Shown here: piece by piece, positions 1 to 39,415 of the stretch
How positions within the stretch are numbered: position 1 is the first letter of the stretch
Layout: the number at the start of each line of letters is the position of its first letter
From: Cephalopachus bancanus
Lineage: Eukaryota; Chordata; Mammalia; Primates; Tarsiidae
Assembly (NCBI GenBank): GCA_027257055.1
Contig: JAPVLO010000007.1
Location: 3,658,001-3,722,000 of the forward strand
DNA: 64,000 bases
Direction of reading: 5' to 3'
Program-made: the position numbers and the translations under genes
Notes under the pieces: model-generated
Database searches by the model: none
What the model was told of the DNA's origin: nothing
The model's input: the letters and a program-made list of their open reading frames with translations, nothing else

Positions 1-104
1 GGTGGGCGCCTCACTTCTTGTCAATGATGTTTATTTTCTATATATTGCGATGTTTTGGCATCTGGGACTTTTTAGATCCAAGACTACTCCTCCAGGGTCA
101 GCAG

Positions 105-930
105 TGCCCCCAGACTCCTGGCCTCCCCAGTGTCCCTAGCCCCCTATCTCCCCCCGCCCCGTCTCCCCTGGCCTCCCCAGTGTCCCCAGTCCCCCTGCCT
201 CTCTCCTTGTCCCCCAGTCCGACAGCCTTTCCAGTGTCCCCCAGCCTCCCTGCCTCCCCCAGTGTCCTCCAGCCTCCTTGCCTTCCCTAGTGTCCCCTAG
301 GCCCCCCACTTCCCCAGCTTCCTCCAGTGTCCCCCAGACCCCTATTTCCCCTGGCCTCCTCAGTGTTCCCAGCTTCCTGTCTCCCCCACTGTCCTCCAAA
401 CCCCCAGACTCCCTGGTGTCCCCCAGGTCCCCATCTTCTCCAGCCTCCCCAGTGTCCTCAGCCCCCTGCCTTCCCCACTATCCTCCAGCCCCCCAGACTC
501 CCCAGTGTCCCCTAGGCCTCCCATCTTTCCCAGCCTTCCTTGTGTCCCCAGTATCCCTGTCTCCCTCACTGTCCCCCAGCCTCCCAGCCTCCCCAGTGTC
601 CCCCAGGCCTCCCACCTCCCCTAGTATTCCCCCAGCATCCCAGTCTCTCCAGTGTTCCCTAGCCCCCTATCTCTCCCGGGTTCCCAAGTATCCCCAGCCC
701 CCTCCCTCCCTTACTGTACTCCAGCCCCCCTGCCTCCCCTAGTGTCCCTAAGCCCCCCATTCTCCCCAGTGTCTTCCAGGTCCCCCACCTCTCCTAGTGT
801 CCCCCAGTCCCTTGCTCCCCCCACTGTCCTCCAGCCCCTCAGCCACTCCAGTGTCTTCCAGCCCTGCCACCTCCCCCAGCCTCCCCAATATCCCCAGTGT
901 TCCCCAGGCTCCCTCAGTGTCCCCCAGCCA
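105..930. repeat. Pyrimidine-rich degenerate minisatellite
   Basis: The plus strand repeats variants of CCCCAGTGTCCCCCAGCCTCC at intervals of roughly 24-30 bases with many substitutions. Open frames on both strands here are repetitive (Pro/Ser-rich on plus, Gly/Arg-rich on minus) and are a by-product of the array. No gene is supported. Confidence 0.85.
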
Positions 931-1974
931 CCTTCCCTGAGCAGGCCTGGCCCCAGGGTGGTACCTCTCCCTTCCCAAATGCTCACACTCCAGGCCAGTG
1001 TCTCCTGGCCCATAAGACAGCAACAGAGGCCTGCTCTCAGCTTGGAGCTGCAGATCACTCAGTGTTGCCACTCCTGAGCTGTGACCCCGCCCACCCTGTC
1101 CTGCCATCAAACCCCATCAAGGCTCAATGGATAGGCCCTGGGGCTCCTTGTGTGCCCTGACTGGCGTGGTGCACCCTCTCCTCTTGTGATCAAGGGATTG
1201 GCCTCGGGACTTTGTCATTTAAACATTGAGGGTGGCACAGACACCTGGGCATACCCCAATCACAGGGCAGCAGATGCCCACGGCAGAGGCAGCGCCATGC
1301 TCTCCCAAGGTGGCTGTCCCTCTAGCCTTCATGCTGGACATGCCAGAAAGTCTAGGTGTTTCACACCTGCAACCGCAGGCCCAGTGGCTCCACACCTGGC
1401 TCTGTGGACCTCGCGGCCCTGAGCACTCCTCAGCACCCAGTCTCCAGTAAGAAGTGTTGGCCTCTGTGGACCTCACAGCCCTGCCCTCTGCAGCACCTGG
1501 CCTCTGGTAGGAAGCGCCAGCCTAGCCCTGGTGTCCATGTGCAGTGTGTGCAGATGTGAATATCAATAAAAGTTACTGGCCATGTGCTCCACGCCCTGAG
1601 TGCTCATTCCAGTCTCTCCTATTTCAGTCTGTAGAAAATGCAGGTTGCAGCCCTGAAATTGATTCTGTGGCCCACAGTGGGCAGTGCTTCGTTTGGAAGA
1701 TGATGGCCAACACTGCCCGTGTGTCTACGTGTCACACTTTCCTCTGTGGACAGGAGCTCCTGTCATGTTGATCCTGGCTGATGTTTCTCAGCACCTGCCT
1801 ACCCTACAGGGTCGCATGCATACAGGCGAGTGCAATTCATCAGTAATGCTCCATTTTCTCCTTGACATAACACGCCCATCTAGCCAGCACCAGGAATCCC
1901 CTGCCTGCCCAGCCAGCCATGATCCCCTAAGGTGACCTAACACCTGTGGTTCTCTCTGTCTAGTCTTTCTGTTT
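931..1974. other. Intergenic, no gene recognised
   Basis: The sequence is unique-looking with no convincing coding exon. An AATAAA occurs on the plus strand near 1563, but no upstream plus-strand gene is visible for it to serve. Confidence 0.5.
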
Positions 1975-2254
1975 GTTTGGTTTTGTTTGGACACAGGGTC
2001 TTACTCTGTAGCCCAGGCTGGAGTGCAGTGGTGCAATTGTAGCTCACTGCAGGCAATCTTCCTGCCTCACCCTCCTGAGTAGGGAACTACAGGTACATCA
2101 ATACTACCCCTGGCTAATATTTTCTATTTTTCATAGAGATCTTGCTATATTGCCCAGGCTGGTCTCCAACTCCTGAGCTCAACTTCTGAGCTCAATCCTC
2201 CCGCCTTGTCCTCCCAAAGTACTGGGATTATAGGTGTGAGCCACTGCGCCTGGT
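1975..2254 (-). mobile_element. Alu SINE (J-like), antisense
   Basis: The insert reads as reverse-complement Alu: it starts near a T-rich tail, continues with the equivalents of GCCCAGGCTGGAGTGCAGTG and CTCCCAAAGTACTGGGATTA, and ends at CACTGCGCCTGG. Substitutions are numerous, so it is an old copy. Confidence 0.9.
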
Positions 2255-2679
2255 CTTACATGTTGGGTCCTGGACTCACAGGGTGTCCTCTTATACCTGG
2301 TCTTTCCTTGCCTCCCATCTGCTTGCTGCACATGGCCAGTGTTCTGGAGGGATCAACCATGTGGCAGTCCCACAGCTGATGTGCCCATTCCCCTGTTGGT
2401 GGACACATGGGCTGTTTCTGGTTTGGGGCTATTCTGAAGGGTTTTCAGTACGTGGATCTTGGGGTGACGATTGGACACAGACCCAGCATCAGGTTGCTTA
2501 GCTGCAGTTGGCCCAAGCAGTTGTGGACAGAGTTTGCCAAGGTGGTTGATGGATGTGCCCCCGCCAGGGGGTCTTGAGTCCTGCCCATCGCATGGGAATC
2601 TGTCCTCTCACTTGGCTGATACTGCAGCTCCCCACCAGAGAATGGCATTACCACTCATGTTTCTTCTGTGAAATATCAA

Positions 2680-3190
2680 CCCCTGTCTTTTGTCAATTTC
2701 GAATCTTTGTTTTTGAGATCTGACTTAGTTCCTTAGTAGTTGGAGAAACACTGTTTCATTTCTGTCCTTTTAAATGCATCAGGCATGTAGAGGGGCCCAG
2801 CACGTGATCCGTCTTATTCAGTGTTCTGCATATACTTGAAAGGAATATGCCTTCGGCTGTGTTTCAGGGAACGTTCTAGAAATGCCAACCAGGTCAGGCC
2901 TGTTGGGAGTGGAGCTTGAGTCTTCCACATCCTTGTGGATTTTCTGTCTGCTGTTTCTGTTGACTCTGGAGAGGGGAGTGCGGATATCACCGAGGATGAC
3001 TGTGGTCTTGTCCACTCTCCTTCCAGCTGGGTTTGTCTTTGCCTGGCATGTTTTGAAGGTTCTGTGACGTCATGTTTGGGACTGTCAGGTCCCCTTGGCG
3101 GGGCATTCCTTCCATCATTACGTAACATCCCTCCTCACCCCTGGTAACTTTCCATGCTTAGAAGTCTACTTTCTCTGATCACAGTGAGGC
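2680..3190 (-). mobile_element. Old L1 (LINE) ORF2 fragment, antisense
   Basis: On the plus strand I recognise the reverse complement of L1 ORF2, including the segment around TCCTTGTGGATTTTCTGTCT and the later GGTAACTTTCC...AGTCTACTTT stretch. It is diverged and broken by stops. A short related fragment (GGACACATGGGCTGTTTC) lies near 2400. Confidence 0.75.
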
Positions 3191-3640
3191 TAGCTGGCTT
3201 AGGCATGGGGGGATGGAAAATTACTGAGCCATAGGTTAAGAGGTTAAAAACTTCCATGATGTGTAACTATCATGGGTACCTAGTGCATGTAACTAGCATG
3301 GGTAACCAGCATTTGAAGGCAAACTTCCTGTGACTTGTAACCGACATGAAGCTGACATTAAAAATCCAGACAGAAGCCAGAGATAAAAGTGCATCACCCT
3401 CCTGAAGATGCCCCGCTCCCCTCTCTGGATTCTCATCAAAGCTCCTCCCTTTGCTTTCTGTGTCTCATCCTTGAATTCTTTCCAGTGAGAGAGTCGAGGG
3501 CCTGGCCCTGGGACAGGTTGAATTCTTTCCGGTGACAGAGTCAAGGGCCTGGCCGTGGGACCTCTTAGGAGATTTCCCATGCCCTGAAGACTCAGCTGCA
3601 CTGGGCCTGCCTGGAACTCAGTCTCTCTGGCCAGAGCCCT
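3190..3640. repeat. Possible LTR remnant with a 47-bp tandem duplication
   Basis: Two copies of a segment starting TTGAATTCTTTCC lie 47 bp apart (from 3471 and from 3518) with few mismatches. The flanking sequence (AGATAAAAG, short-spaced direct repeats, a C/T-rich block) resembles a degraded retroviral LTR. I cannot name a family. A 237-codon minus-strand frame (3293-4006) crosses the region but shows no domain I recognise. Confidence 0.3.
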
Positions 3641-3984
3641 CCCCAAGCCTGTTGCCCTCGCTGACACAGCCACACCAGTTTTCTTTCGACAGCTGTGCAT
3701 GTTCCATCCTTCTCTGGCCTCCATGTTTAGCCTCACAATGCAGCTGTGGCACAGGAGGAGACTTCTGCAGATGACATGAGTTGCCAGCCACAAGGTGCAC
3801 CCCAGCACCCAGAAGGATCCTTCCTGTCCTCTGTAGTCCAAGCCCTCTGTGCCTAGGACACCACCAGTGTGATTTCTGTCATTGCTGAGTGATCCTGTGT
3901 GCTCTAGAACTCTGGGTGGGTGGCATGGTCTCCTTTGTGGGCCTCTGTTGTCAGCAAGGTGTTTTGGACACTCACCCACAACGT

Positions 3985-4180
3985 TGCACACAGTTAATTC
4001 ATTCATTTTATGAATATGCTACGATTCATTTATTCATTGATGGATGTTGGACTGCTTCCAATTGGACTGTTATGCCTACAGCTACAATGGACATTTGTGC
4101 ACAGGTTTTTGTGTGGACACTTTTTTTTTCATTTCATTTGGGCAAACACCTTGCAGTAGAATTGCTGGGCCATAGGTGGT
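3985..4180 (-). mobile_element. L1 3'-region fragment, antisense (left part)
   Basis: The plus strand reads like the reverse complement of the L1 ORF2 end (TTCATTGATGGATGTTGG, then TTGTGCACAGGTTTTTGTGTG, then GAATTGCTGGGCCATA). The element is interrupted by the Alu at 4191. Confidence 0.75.
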
Positions 4181-4190
4181 TGTGTTTTCA

Positions 4191-4480
4191 TCTTTTTTTT
4201 TTTTTCTTTTTGAGTTGGAGACTCACTCTGTTGCCCAGACTGGAGTGCAGTGGCCTGCTCCCAGCCTCGACCTGCTGGGCCCCGACGATCCTTCCACCTC
4301 AGCCTTCCAGGTAGCTGAAATTACAGGTGCGCACTACCACACCCGGCTAATTTTTTGATTTATTGTAGAGATGAGATCTCACCAAGTTGCCCAGGCGGGT
4401 CTCGAACCCGCGGGCTCAGGCAATCCACTCACCTCAGCCTCCCAAGACGTGGGATTACAGGCTGAGCCACCGAGCCCGGC
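4191..4480 (-). mobile_element. Alu SINE, lineage-specific type, inserted in L1
   Basis: This is a reverse-complement dimeric Alu with a T tail at its left end. The 15-bp target-site duplication TGTGTTTTCATCTTT is perfect at 4181-4195 and 4481-4495. Its left monomer carries the unusual GCGGGTCTCGAACCCGC block, the reverse complement of a T-arm-like B box, and the linker TTTTTTGATTTATTGTAG. Confidence 0.93.
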
Positions 4481-4514
4481 TGTGTTTTCATCTTTATAAG
4501 GGACTGCTATACTT

Positions 4515-4800
4515 GTCCCCCAGTGCAGGGGAGGGGCTGTGCCCTCCACCACCACCACATCGTCTCCCAGGGGGTTGCTGTGCCCTGAGTGGCTACATCT
4601 CCCAGGGCGTTGTACTACCCATAGCCACACCATTTCCTAGGGGGCTGTGCCCTATACCACCATGCCATCTCCTGGGGAGGCTGTGCCCTCCACAGCCACA
4701 CTGTCTCCTGGGGGGCAATGCCCTCCACTACACTGTTTCCCAGGAGGCTATGCCCTCCACAGCTACACCATCTCCCGGGGGACCTCCACACTCCTCCACC
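4515..4800. repeat. Minisatellite, about 33-36-bp units
   Basis: About eight imperfect copies of a unit like TCTCCCAGGGGGCTGTGCC followed by CTCCACAGCCACACC run in tandem. The array sits between two parts of an antisense L1. Confidence 0.8.
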
Positions 4801-4889
4801 ATCCTCACTGGCACCTGGTGTTTTCACTGCTGCAGTGTGTGTAGGGTTTGGGCTTATAACTCCCTGATGACTGGTGGTTCCGGGCACCT

Positions 4890-5570
4890 GTCCAGGTCTC
4901 AGCAGCTGCTCACATCTGCTTTTTGTGAAGTTTTTTGTTTCTGTTGCAATATTTTGCCCATGATTGTACCCGATTGTTTTCCTTTAACGCATTGTAGGAG
5001 TTATTCACACACTCTGGCAGGAGATATTTGTCAGAGCTATGTGGTGAGAATGCTTCCTCACTGTCTGTGACTGTTTTCATTTTCTTAGTGATGACTTTTG
5101 AAGAGAAGCTTTTACTTTAGTTGAAGTGTCATTTCTCCCTCTTTATGGTTATGGCCTAATGTGTCCTGTTTAGAAAAGCTTTGCCCACCCCAGGCTGTGG
5201 ACACATTCTTCCATATTTGCTTCCAGAAAATATACTTTTAGTGCTATGTTTAGGTGGAGATGGCTTTTGAATTCATTTTTGTGTGTGGCATGAGATAAGG
5301 GTAGACTTTCATCTCTTCTTGATTCAAGCATCTCGTTGTTTCAGCAGCATTTGTAGAAGAAACAGCCCTTTCCCGTGGAGATGCTGAGAACAGCTGCCTC
5401 CTCTATTTTGCCCAGCTTGGCTGTTGCTTTTGGTCTGGGATTGGTTATGCCACATGGCTGGAAGCAGAACACTGTAACCTGTCTTTAAATGCAATGTGGA
5501 GAATTTGTCTTTTGACAAGTGAATCCCACTTCTATTTATTGCCATTTCTGTGGCGTTGGCATATATTGGG
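4890..5570 (-). mobile_element. Old L1 fragment, antisense (right part)
   Basis: Plus-strand landmarks typical of reverse-complement L1 occur in order: a TTTTTTGTTTCTGTTGC region, AAGCTTTGCCCACCCCAGG, GTGTGTGGCATGAGATAAGG and CAGCAGCATTTGTAGAAGA. It is consistent with the same element that is split by the Alu and minisatellite to the left. Confidence 0.7.
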
Positions 5571-7827
5571 ACCATCCCTTACTGTTTATCTGTCCCTTCC
5601 TCAGAGGAAAACTTGATGTGGCTGGCTGCCCTGGAAGTTACACGTCTGACTGTGATCTCCCGGTGTCTTCTCCTGACTGAAATCATGCGTCTATGTCTTT
5701 CAGGAGCTTAATACACTGACCTGAAAAGCATCTCAGCCATGCTTTCCAAGAGAAATGGGCACCTCAGCGGACTCCCGGGAGCTGTGCCCTCCAGCACCAG
5801 CCACACCAGAAGTATCCGGATGTTGGTCTGTGTTACTGCAGACGCAGTCTGTTAGGGTGGAGGGCTTGGCCATTCTATCCATGGGGAACTAGACTCAGCT
5901 TTTCCCAACCGTGGGCTTTCCCACATATCTGGTGTGTTTTCTGGTTATCTTTCTTTGGGGGGAATACTTCCTCCAGGGGGTCCAGAGGACCTTGCATGCG
6001 ACTCCTTCTGATGCTTTCTGGGCTTTGGGAGACGTGTTTGCCCTGTTCTTCTAAGTGATGATTCTACCGTACATGAAATGCAAGTAGCCTCCCTCCACAC
6101 GCTGACGTCTTCGTGTGCCCTCACCTCTGCTGTCCCTGCTCTCCTGTAGCTCAGTCTGCAGGGTATCTCCTGGAACGGCTTTTGGAGTTCCCCATTAGCT
6201 TCATCAGGTATTGCATCATGTACCATGTTGAGGACTCTAAGGATACATGTAAACATCTATTCCCCTGGACACTTGAGTCCTTCTACTCGGAGATCTCAAA
6301 TCTTCCCCTCATTCACAAATCTTCAAAACCTAATGATTTCAGCACCTTCCCCCACTCTTCCCTCCCAGAGACCCTGTCTGCGGTGTTAGCACTGACAATG
6401 CCCACTTCATTTGTCCTGTCCCAAAGCCTCCAGGAGCTGCACCCCGACCTCATAGCTCATCAACACTCACAGCTGGACCCGTATCTACTTCTCCTTCTAT
6501 GTTTCCCTGCATACCGTATTTCCAGCTGGTTCTTGTACCTGCTAATTCTGGCCTCGTATTGCTGAGATCCCTGCCTGCCTCTTAAAAGATGTCATCGTTG
6601 TTAAAAATTAATAGACTGAAGAGAACACGGATTCCCCTTTGTCTGGTACAGATTGTTCAATTTGTCTCTCAATGCGCTGGTGTATGTGCTTGCAAAGGCA
6701 TGCCTGTGTGTGCATGTGCATAAAGATTTGGGGAGGAAACAGTTACCTGTCATGAAGTGGCTCCACACACACGTGCACACTCGTGCATACACATGCACAC
6801 ACACACATGGCTGAGTCATGGCCAGCTCCCAGGGCTTTTTGCTACTCCTGCCTCCCTCCCCTTCCACTGTCCCGGTTACCCCATCGGGAGTTTGTGTTTT
6901 CACATCTGCTTCATTTGAGTCTGTGGATTTGATGGCTTAAACTGAACTGGAACTCTGTAACTTCCACTAGCTCTCTTCCTCTCCTGCCTGTCCTCTGCTC
7001 AGGGCCCTCTTGTGTCCCTCCTCATCTGCAACCAACTACTGGTGTTTGTGTCTCCCCCATGCACTCTGGCAGGTTTGGCTGGCTGCCTTCCCCATCAAGG
7101 CAGTCCACTGGCCCCCCAGACCCCCAGACCCACTTCTCTCCTGCCTTAGGGGAGAGCCCCTGCACTTATCAGGGCTAGGGCCACCCTAAAAGATCCATCA
7201 ATGTCTGCTTTTGGGGCTGTAGCTCAAAGTTGCAGGATGCTTTGGGGAAGTATCCTTCGAGGTTCAAGGCCAGCCCTTCTCCTGTCCTTTTCTTCTTCCT
7301 GCAGCTGGAATGTGACCAGAGGGCTAAAACCAGGGCAGTGTCCTGTGTAGAGGACACAGAACCCCAGAGGGAAGAGTCCCAGCGGCCCTCCATACCTCCC
7401 TGAGACTCTGAGAGAATCAACCTCCATCTTGTTAGAGCCACTGTTCTGTGTCATATTGTTACCTGAAGCCACATTAGTTCTTATGATGATTTCTCATTTT
7501 GTTGATCATGTGCTCAGCTGAAATACCTATTTTCTGGGCAAGGAGAGTACAATCACTGTACCTCAGCAGATGTCTCCATGTGGGATTTATGTTGACACGA
7601 TTGCTTTTCTGCCAGCTTAACACCAGCCCCTTCCCCAGGGACATGTGACTCCTGGAGCAGCAGCAGCCATCCTGTGATATGCCGAGGACGGCCAACCAGC
7701 CTGAGCTCCTAGAAATTTCCATTACAGTCCTCAGGATTTTACACGTGATGGCAAAACCTATTTGGCGAAGCTGTTGCAATCAGGTTTTCATTCAATGCAG
7801 CACATCACAGTCTTAATAAATGTGTCC
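5571..7827. other. Intergenic, no gene recognised
   Basis: No splice-consistent coding exon was found. A CA/TG-rich simple repeat (CACACACACGTGCACAC-like) lies at about 6764-6808. The 150-codon plus frame at 6113-6565 lacks recognisable motifs or splice context and is probably chance. Confidence 0.5.
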
Positions 7828-8127
7828 TAGCTGGGCTCGGTGGCTCAGCCTGTAATTCTGTGCTTTGGGAGGCTGAGGTGAGTGGATTGCCTGAGTCTGC
7901 AAGTTTGAGACCCGCCTGGGCAACTTGGTGAGACCTCATCTCTATAAGAAATCAAAAAATTAGCCGGGGATGGTAGCGCGTGCCTGTAGTTCCAGCTACT
8001 TGGAAGGCTGAGGCAGAAGGATCGCCGGAGCCCAGCAGGTCGAGGCTGCAGTGGCCGGGAGCATGCCACTGCACTCCAGTCTGGGCGACAGAGTGAGACT
8101 CCAACTCAAAAAAATAAATAAATAAAT
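7828..8127 (+). mobile_element. Alu SINE, lineage-specific type
   Basis: The element starts GCTGGGCTCGGTGGCTCAGCC and ends in an A-rich AAATAAATAAATAAATG tail. Flanks AATAAATGTGTCCT and AATAAATGTATCCT look like a target-site duplication with one change. It carries the CTCAGCCTGTAAT form of the 5' end. Confidence 0.92.
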
Positions 8128-8129
8128 GT

Positions 8130-8480
8130 ATCCTTCCTAAGGGTTTACTTTCCGCTACTTAAAATTTTTAAGGCTGGAGTCTTTCCTAAAAAAAAAACCT
8201 CACTTAAGACTATAAATTGCCCTCTAGGTACAACTTTAACTGCGTCCCAGAAATTCTGACATGTGCTGTGTTCATCATAATTCTGTTCTAAATATCTTTG
8301 TTTCATTTTGGCTTTCCTCTTTAACCTGTGAATTAACATGGAGTGTGTCTTTTAGCTTCTGAATGGTTTGACTTCTTTTACTATCATTGGCTGTTTTTCT
8401 AATTTCCTTAGTCACACTGGACTCTGAACAATGTGACTCTTTGGGGTGTGAGGGTTTCTTTGCGGCTGAGTTCGTGGTCA
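8130..8480 (-). mobile_element. Old L1 ORF2 fragment, antisense
   Basis: The plus strand matches my memory of reverse-complement L1 ORF2: ATTGCCCTCTAGGTACAACT, GCGTCCCAGAAATTCTGACA and TCTTTAACCTGTGAATTAAC occur in order. It is diverged and non-coding. Confidence 0.7.
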
Positions 8481-9775
8481 ATTGGTGTGGGTATTCCAAT
8501 TGTGTATGAGGAGGAAGTGTCCCTGTTAGGCATGCAGCCCCACCGGCCCCTCCTGTGGCCACTCGCTCTCATCGTCCCTCAGGGCAGAATCCATCTTGAT
8601 GCTGCCTGGCTTCTCTGATCTCTGACCTGTTTGTGCGGTGTTCCATTCTGTCATGCTGTAGCGAGAGATGGCCTTCAAGGCTGCCTCCTGGCCTTGGGCA
8701 GGGCCGTGTCTCCCATGGTAGGTGTCCCCTCCCATCCTGGACCTGCTTGCCACTCCCTCTATGGTCTCTACATGCACCACTTCCAGGACCAGACAGAGCA
8801 TCTGAGGCTGCTTTGCTTCCCCTTCTTGGGCTGTGCTTTAGTGCCTGTGAGCCGCACCTGTGATCTCAGTGAGTTGCTCCTTCTTTCAACATCAAGGGTC
8901 TGTCTCAACTCCTCCCCCTGTGGCACACTCTCTTTTCATGTCTGGCATCTGCTTAGCTACACGAGTGGGACAAGTGGAAAAGGAAGTGAAAGTTCCCATA
9001 TCTCCTCCAAGGGCCACAAAATTCCCAGTGTGTGTACTGGGCTCACCCCATGCTGTCCAAGACATGGTGTCTGGGACACAGCAGGAATAGACAGTGAGGC
9101 CCTGGCTCAGGAGTGTCCGTGAGGAGACAGATCAAGAGCAGGGGCACTAGGCAGCGTGGTGCTCCAAGATCCTAAGGTTGAGGGGCCAGTGGTGTCATAC
9201 CTCAAAGCAGGGTCCCTGCACAAGGAGCCCATCACAGGGCTGGGCACATATGGGATTGTCACTCGCACACAAGGATCTGAACTCCTTCTTGGGCTGGGGT
9301 CAGGGTGAGTGAAGGATGATAGGATTGTACATGCAAGGGTGTCGACAGACACGCTGGGACCGAGGTGGGGGTGCTAATCCTAGAGAGTGGTGCCAGCAGG
9401 GGCATAGAAGGTGCCAAGGCCCTGGGGCAGGTTCTGGCTTCCAGGCCCAGGGTGTTAGGAGTGCCGGGTTGGCATCTGGGACCCTTGGCTCTGCAGCTGT
9501 GTGGGTGATCAGTGACCAAGCTGACTGCGGTCGTGTGTGAGGGGTGAAGTGGGAAGGGTAGCTCCAGGGCCGGGCCACATTGGAGAGGCCAGAGGAAGGA
9601 GCTGGTCCTAGATAGCTTGTGTGAGCGGCTGGTCAGTGGTGGCTGCCCTGTGCTGCTGCCCTCAGATCCCAACTTCTCACCCTTCACCCTCCTCTCCTCC
9701 ACAGAGACCAGGGCTGCAGGCCCTCAGGGAGGAGGGTGAGCCTGTACTGTGCACCCTCCAGGAAATGACCACAGT
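8481..9775. other. Intergenic between COL20A1 3' end and the L1 fragment
   Basis: The sequence is GC-rich. Several open frames of 80-160 codons overlap on both strands, as expected at this composition. None shows a conserved domain or chains by splicing with another frame. Confidence 0.45.
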
Positions 9776-9796
9776 GCCACATGCATGCAATCATGG

Positions 9797-9802
9797 TTTA
9801 TC
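9797..9802 (-). promoter_or_regulatory. COL20A1: Candidate variant poly(A) signal GATAAA
   Basis: The minus strand reads GATAAA. About 15-35 bases downstream it reads GCATGTGGCACTGTGG, a plausible GU-rich element. The choice is weak because the canonical hexamer is absent. Confidence 0.3.
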
Positions 9803-10374
9803 TGAACAAAAGGCTACAGGCGAGGCCTGGGGACAACCAGGGCCTTTTCCTTCCTGCACCTCTGATTCCCAAGGGTCTCCTTCCTGCCTTCCCATGCCGA
9901 GCTCACCATCGGCATCCATACGGACCAGGGTGCTGAGCTACTTAGGGCAGCATGGGGAATGTCCTGGAGGGAGAAGGAGAGTGGACGCATCAGGAGAAGC
10001 CAGTCAGCTCTGGACCAGCCTGCCCACAGACACAGGCCTCTGAGAGTCCCTGCGTCCTGGTCTCCCACACTGCAATCCACCTTGGGGGGAGCTGAAGCAC
10101 CAGACAGGGACGTCATTGGCTCAGTCTGCTGAGGAGGCACAAGGCTGCTTATCCTGGGCCCACTTGCCCTCATCCTCAAGCAGCTGCCTTCTCGCCCAGC
10201 CAGGCCGGAAGCCCCTCGTTCTCGCATCTACTCCCCTTGGACTCCCTGATGCCCTTGCTCCTGCCAGTTATCTCCTGCCCCACCTGGCCTGGCCCCACCT
10301 GGCCTGGCCTGACCACAGCCCTGGAGACACACCTGCCACACTCTGGCTCCTGTCCCAACTAGTGCCCCTGGATC

Positions 10375-10635
10375 CCTATGCCCTGTACCACACATGCCTC
10401 CTGCACCCCTATGCCCTGTACCCACTGTGCCCTGCATCACTCCTGCTCCCTGCCATACCCTGTGCCCCTTCAATCACCCATGCCCCCTGCACCCACCCTG
10501 CCCTGCACCCACCCGTGCCCTGCACCCCCTACTCCTGCACCCACCCATGCCCTGCACAATCCCTGTACCCACCTGTGCCTCCAGCACCCACCCATACCTC
10601 CTGCACCCACCCATGCCCTGCACCCATGCTCACTC
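10375..10635. repeat. C-rich minisatellite in COL20A1 3' region
   Basis: Tandem variants of CCCTGCACCCACCCATG repeat at about 18-22-bp spacing. Adjacent sequence (10260-10320) has a small CACCTGGCCTGGCC duplication. The array would lie in the 3' UTR if the transcript extends to about 9780. Confidence 0.8.
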
Positions 10636-10962
10636 CTCTGACCAGCCTTCTGGGTGAGGTGACCTGGGCCACCCTCCTCCCACCCTTCCTCTCTCATCCA
10701 CCCTTCCTGGACTCCCAGGACCCCTCCCGCAGGCCCTGGCAGGTGTCAGCTGGGTGCACACCTGGGCTCCACCCTCTCACTGTGCTTACCCTGCTCAAGG
10801 CCCCACCCACCCCATGGCCACAATCCCCTCAGGCTCCTGCTGCCCCAATCTATGCCCCATGACCCCATGCTCCTGCTGCTGCAGGCTACTCAGTGCAGCA
10901 TGGGGAGTGTCCTTCCTGCCATCCAGATCTAAGGTCCACCTTACCTCCTCTGGGACAAACTC

Positions 10963-39415
<28,453 letters not shown>

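Larger units (their letters stand above)
9776..10962 (-). other. COL20A1: Putative COL20A1 3' UTR
   Basis: This is the stretch between the proposed stop codon and a candidate poly(A) signal. No AATAAA or ATTAAA was seen on the minus strand here. The variant GATAAA at 9797-9802, followed by TG-rich sequence, is the best candidate. The 3' end is therefore uncertain. Confidence 0.35.

Noticed and set aside
278..742. 154-codon Pro/Ser-rich plus frame
   Set aside because: Its repetition follows the minisatellite period; it is not a protein family I know.
10375..10635. CRISPR-like spaced repeats
   Set aside because: Units are short, variable and contiguous without unique spacers. They are ordinary minisatellites in a mammalian genome.
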